From Candidatus Azambacteria bacterium (GTDB lineage Bacteria > Patescibacteriota > Minisyncoccia > GWC2-36-17 > M10-OD1-4): a stretch of DNA of 34,454 nucleotides. The stretch spans positions 1 through 34,454 of the forward strand of contig JALTWS010000041.1 in assembly GCA_027048495.1 (NCBI GenBank), read 5' to 3'. The position numbers and the translations under genes are program-made. This document shows, one piece after another, positions 31,510 to 34,454 of the stretch. How positions within the stretch are numbered: position 1 is the stretch's first letter; every line of letters starts with the position of its first letter. The notes under the pieces are model-generated. The model was given only the letters and a program-made list of their open reading frames with translations. It did not search any database and was not told the origin of the DNA.

Positions 31510-32877
31510 ATGAAAAAAATATTGTTTTTAATTTTAATTTTATTTTTTATTCCTAAGTCTTCTTTTGCAGAAGGTGTTTTGGGTGATGGGTTTTTAGCAA
31601 AAGGAAGTTCGTATAAGGTTTATATAATTGAAAATGGCATAAAAAGATGGATAAAGGATCAAGAAACTTTTTTTGGCTTTGGGTTTTTATGGAAAAACAT
31701 AAGGTATGTTTCAGATGATATTTTGGATTTGTATCCTGAGGGGCTTCCGATAGATAATACATTGCGTTATCCGGATGGAGTCTTGATAAGACAAGAAGGA
31801 GATTTTAAAGTTTATATTATAAAAAACGGCTATAAAAGCTGGATAAAAAATCCTGAAACCTTCAACAATCTTGGGCTTCATTGGGATAATATCTTTGAAT
31901 TAAAAAAAGAATTTTTTATAAAAATAAGAGAAACCGTCCCAACAATACAAAAAGAAAAAATAAAAAGACCAAACACGGTTTTTTTAAAAACTCCAGAGCC
32001 TGTTATAGAAAATATATACGCTGATTTTGAGTTTTCCGCATTTTATGAGGACGGAGATATTGTTTTTGATACTTTTTTGGAAGGTATAGATAAGACTTGG
32101 AAAAGCACCCGTTCCCAAAAAAGAAGCTTTACTTTACCAAAAAAAAGCCAAAAGTACAGGTTTTTTGTCAGGGCAAGAGATACAAAAGCAGGAGTTGATC
32201 TTACTCCAGCAAAATTTGAATTTATTGTCAAAATATCTCCTTTGTTTTCTGATGTTTCAATATATTCTGTGAGACTGGATAAAAAAGATGTAAAAAAACA
32301 GTATCTGATTTTAAGAAATAATTCCAAAATACCGATAGACATAACCGGCTGGAGCATACAAAGCGAAAAAGAAAAATCAAAATATGTAATACCAAAAGCA
32401 AAGAAAATACCAAACCATCCGTACTTTCAAGAAGAAGTTAATATTAAACTTGCTCCAAGACAAAGGGCTATTTTGAGTTTTTCAAAAAGCCCGATTGGAG
32501 AAAGTTTTCTGACAAATAAATGCATCGGATATTTGCAAAATAACTTTGACTTTTATCCTTATTTGCAAAGACAATGCCCTTTGCCTGATAGAAACGAGGC
32601 AGAAAAAATAAGTCCATATTGCAGAAAGGTTGTATCGTCGCTTTACTCTTGCCAAGAACCAAACTTAAATGACTTTTTGCTTGATAACCAATGCAGGGAA
32701 TATTTAAGAGACTTTAATTACACGCAGTGTGTGAACAAAAATAAAAATTTCTATGACTTTTACAAAGACGAATGGAGAGTGTATCTTGGGCTTTCAAGTT
32801 CTGTGTTTTTGCAGAATCATGATAAAATACTGTTAAGAGACAGAAACGGGCTAGTTGTTTCAATTTACAAGTATTAA
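31510..32877 (+). CDS. Secreted protein: two wall-type repeats, beta domain and lamin-tail domain
   Basis: The 455-residue protein has a signal peptide (1-20, ending SFAEG). Two copies of a 40-residue unit follow: VYIIENGIKRWIKDQETF at about 37-54 and VYIIKNGYKSWIKNPETF at about 101-118, each with a later W and L. A fibronectin-like beta segment (about 165-245) comes next, then a lamin-tail domain (about 250-345) with YLILRNNSKIPIDITGWSI. A Cys-rich part (six Cys in about 340-420) follows. Such LTD proteins are common in CPR and are thought to be surface proteins; the role here is unknown. Confidence 0.8.
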   Translation: MKKILFLILILFFIPKSSFAEGVLGDGFLAKGSSYKVYIIENGIKRWIKDQETFFGFGFLWKNIRYVSDDILDLYPEGLPIDNTLRYPDGVLIRQEGDFKVYIIKNGYKSWIKNPETFNNLGLHWDNIFELKKEFFIKIRETVPTIQKEKIKRPNTVFLKTPEPVIENIYADFEFSAFYEDGDIVFDTFLEGIDKTWKSTRSQKRSFTLPKKSQKYRFFVRARDTKAGVDLTPAKFEFIVKISPLFSDVSIYSVRLDKKDVKKQYLILRNNSKIPIDITGWSIQSEKEKSKYVIPKAKKIPNHPYFQEEVNIKLAPRQRAILSFSKSPIGESFLTNKCIGYLQNNFDFYPYLQRQCPLPDRNEAEKISPYCRKVVSSLYSCQEPNLNDFLLDNQCREYLRDFNYTQCVNKNKNFYDFYKDEWRVYLGLSSSVFLQNHDKILLRDRNGLVVSIYKY

Positions 32878-32955
32878 AAATAGGTGATTTCTAATAATAA
32901 AAATGTATATTATTGAAATGAATTTGTATGTAAAGTTCACAAGCCAATGCCAAAT

Positions 32956-34038
32956 ATGAAGATATTGATATTAACTCAAAAAATAGATAAAAACGATGAC
33001 GTTTTAGGATTTTTCCACCGATGGGTCTTGGAATTTGCAAAATATTGTGAAAAGGTTACTGTAATTTGCCTGCAAAAAGGAGAGTATGATTTACCAAAAA
33101 ATGTAAAAGTTTTATCTTTAGGGAAAGAAAAAAACTTTAAAGTTAACTCTATAATTAACTCTAGAGTTAATTATAGAGTTAAATATGTATTTAATTTTTA
33201 CAAATATATTTTCAAAGAAAGGAAAAATTATGATGCTGTTTTTGTGCATATGAATCCAGAGTATGTTGTGCTTGGCGGGATTTTTTGGAGGCTTATGGGC
33301 AAAAAAGTGGGGATTTGGTATGCACATGGTTATGTTTCTTTATTTTTAAAAACATCATTAATATTTTCTGATTTTATTTTTACATCTAGTAAAAAGGGGT
33401 GTAGGTTAAATAGTGATAAAGTTAAAGTGGTTAGACAAGGAATAGATGTTGATTATTTTAAACCGCTCCAAAAAGAAATTAATAACAAAATATTTACAAT
33501 CACTACTATAGGAAGAATATCTCCTATAAAAGATTATGAGACGCTCATAGAAGCTGCTTATATTTTAAAAAAAGAAGGTTTTGATTTTAAAATTATAATA
33601 ATAGGAGGAGCTGATACTTTTGATCAAAAGAAATATTTTGATAAATTGAATAATTTGGTTATAGAAAAAAATCTTGGTGATGTTATATACTTTAATGGTC
33701 CAGTTGCAAACAAGGATATATTAAATTATTTACATAATACTAATTTATTTGTTAATATGAGTCGTACTGGTAGTTTAGATAAAGCTGTTCTGGAAGCAAT
33801 GGCATGCGGTATTCCTATTATTACTTCAAATGAGGCATTTTATGAAGAGATTGATAAATTTAAGCAGTATCTTCTTTTTAAAGAGGGAGATTCATTTGTT
33901 TTAGCTAAGAAGATCAAAAGCATTTATTGCTTAAAAAAAGAAGAACTATCCAAAATCTCCCATTATGTATGTAAATTAGTAAAACAAAGACATTCTCTTG
34001 GTAATTTTATTAGTTCTATAATGGAGTTTTATGTATAA
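32956..34038 (+). CDS. GT4 family glycosyltransferase (interrupted by an in-frame palindrome)
   Basis: The protein has about 360 residues and a typical start MKILILTQKIDKNDDVLGFF. The donor-site region holds TTIGRISPIKDYETLIEAAYIL and later MSRTGSLDKAVLEAMACGIPII. I chose the ATG at 32956 because it gives the normal GT4 N-terminus and A-rich context; 32947 adds three residues. A 40-bp palindrome at 33143-33182 encodes VNSIINSRVNYRV, which looks like an added loop between otherwise normal elements. It overlaps the next glycosyltransferase. Confidence 0.9.
   Translation: MKILILTQKIDKNDDVLGFFHRWVLEFAKYCEKVTVICLQKGEYDLPKNVKVLSLGKEKNFKVNSIINSRVNYRVKYVFNFYKYIFKERKNYDAVFVHMNPEYVVLGGIFWRLMGKKVGIWYAHGYVSLFLKTSLIFSDFIFTSSKKGCRLNSDKVKVVRQGIDVDYFKPLQKEINNKIFTITTIGRISPIKDYETLIEAAYILKKEGFDFKIIIIGGADTFDQKKYFDKLNNLVIEKNLGDVIYFNGPVANKDILNYLHNTNLFVNMSRTGSLDKAVLEAMACGIPIITSNEAFYEEIDKFKQYLLFKEGDSFVLAKKIKSIYCLKKEELSKISHYVCKLVKQRHSLGNFISSIMEFYV
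33143..33182. repeat. 40-bp perfect palindrome inside a glycosyltransferase gene
   Basis: All twenty pairs match, from TTAACTCTATAATTAACTCT to its reverse complement. It is in frame and lies in a protein segment that reads as low-complexity (SIINSRVNYRV). It has the size of the intergenic palindromes but a different sequence (TCTAGA core). Confidence 0.9.
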
Positions 34039-34454
34039 TAGAAAGCAAAGGAAGCTCAATATACTTATAATTAGTTATGACGGAAAAGATATCTTTAATG
34101 ATGATTTTGAGTTATTAATTTCTAAACTAGAACGAGATAATCTTAATACAAAATTAAATGATTTTTTCTTATTTAGTTGGTCTTGTAAAAATTATTATAA
34201 AAAACGAAAATTAAACAAAAATTTCATTGAAACAACTCACAAAAAAATTTGGTCTAAAAAATTATTATTTTTATATGATTTGTTAGGTATATTTATTATT
34301 CCATATTATTTAAAAAAGTTTAAATTTAAGCCAGATATTATATTAATATATAGCACAACTTTTATTTTTTCTGCTTTTTTTGTTAAAAAATTTGTTAGTG
34401 GAAAAGTTTTCTTTATTTTAACAAATGAACCTATTTTGCTTCTATCTACAAGAG
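34031..34454 (+). CDS. Glycosyltransferase-like protein, partial (3' end outside window)
   Basis: An ATG at 34031, overlapping the previous stop by eight bases, opens a frame that reaches the window end without a stop. The first residues are MYNRKQRKLNILIISYDGKD, followed by a long basic, aromatic part and PDIILIYSTTFIFSAFF. This fits the N-terminal domain of a GT-B glycosyltransferase. The donor domain is not in view, so the assignment is tentative. Confidence 0.6.
   Translation, partial: MYNRKQRKLNILIISYDGKDIFNDDFELLISKLERDNLNTKLNDFFLFSWSCKNYYKKRKLNKNFIETTHKKIWSKKLLFLYDLLGIFIIPYYLKKFKFKPDIILIYSTTFIFSAFFVKKFVSGKVFFILTNEPILLLSTR

Noticed and set aside
1-34454. TGA recoded as Gly or Trp (as in Gracilibacteria and Absconditabacteria)
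   Set aside because: Several full-length genes end naturally at TGA in ATGA overlaps, and no conserved family is interrupted by in-frame TGA.

Overview
The window is strongly AT-rich DNA with short intergenic gaps, many 4-base ATGA gene overlaps and the standard code (TGA acts as a stop, for example in cas1 and the rdgB-like gene). The gene set points to a Candidate Phyla Radiation (Patescibacteria) bacterium: a Cas12a-type CRISPR locus, a coiled-coil secreted protein with a DUF5667-like segment, a lamin-tail secreted protein, wHTH-Cas2-like (PaaX-type) regulators, and many GT4 glycosyltransferases and small membrane proteins. This is inference from family distribution; no rRNA is present to place it, and I cannot name the phylum.

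Layout. (1) 1-5834 is a type V CRISPR locus: the C-terminal part of a zinc-ribbon RuvC effector (Cas12a/Cas12a2 family, 5' end outside the window), cas4-cas1-cas2, a leader with a long hairpin, a 30-repeat array with Cas12a-type repeats, and a DUF4268 nuclease-like gene interrupted by a -1 frameshift at a slippery heptamer. (2) 5899-8521 holds an RdgB/HAM1 pyrophosphatase, a 300-bp intergenic region full of repeats, a glutamine-amidotransferase-like gene and a Prx5-type peroxiredoxin with its own promoter and leader. (3) 8554-15737 is a run of plus-strand envelope genes: fatty-acid-hydroxylase-type and TVP38/VTT-type membrane proteins, then an extracytoplasmic thiol and copper cluster (DsbA-like, CcdA/DsbD-like, small CxxC thioredoxin fold, two cupredoxins, DUF302, His-rich anchored protein). 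(4) 15753-17974 has a small membrane gene, a 3-methyladenine DNA glycosylase, tRNA-Lys(UUU) and a secreted PQQ-type sugar dehydrogenase. (5) 17971-24686 lies on the minus strand: miaA and miaB, a 777-residue secreted coiled-coil protein ending in a Kazal-like domain, an MFS transporter and a DUF389 protein. (6) 24797-34454 starts with an amidinotransferase-superfamily gene and a PaaX/Cas2-like gene bracketed by two long palindromes. It continues with five glycosyltransferase-like genes (the last cut by the window end), a second MFS paralogue, an HExxH protein and a lamin-tail protein; this looks like a surface-glycan and envelope locus.

Working together: the effector, cas4-1-2 and array form an immunity module. 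The 10470-15737 genes plausibly form one pathway that carries reductant across the membrane (CcdA-like) and makes or handles disulfides and copper outside it. MiaA and MiaB act successively on tRNA A37. A recurring feature with no obvious explanation is a set of 38-40-bp near-perfect palindromes, unrelated in sequence outside a short core; one lies inside a glycosyltransferase reading frame.
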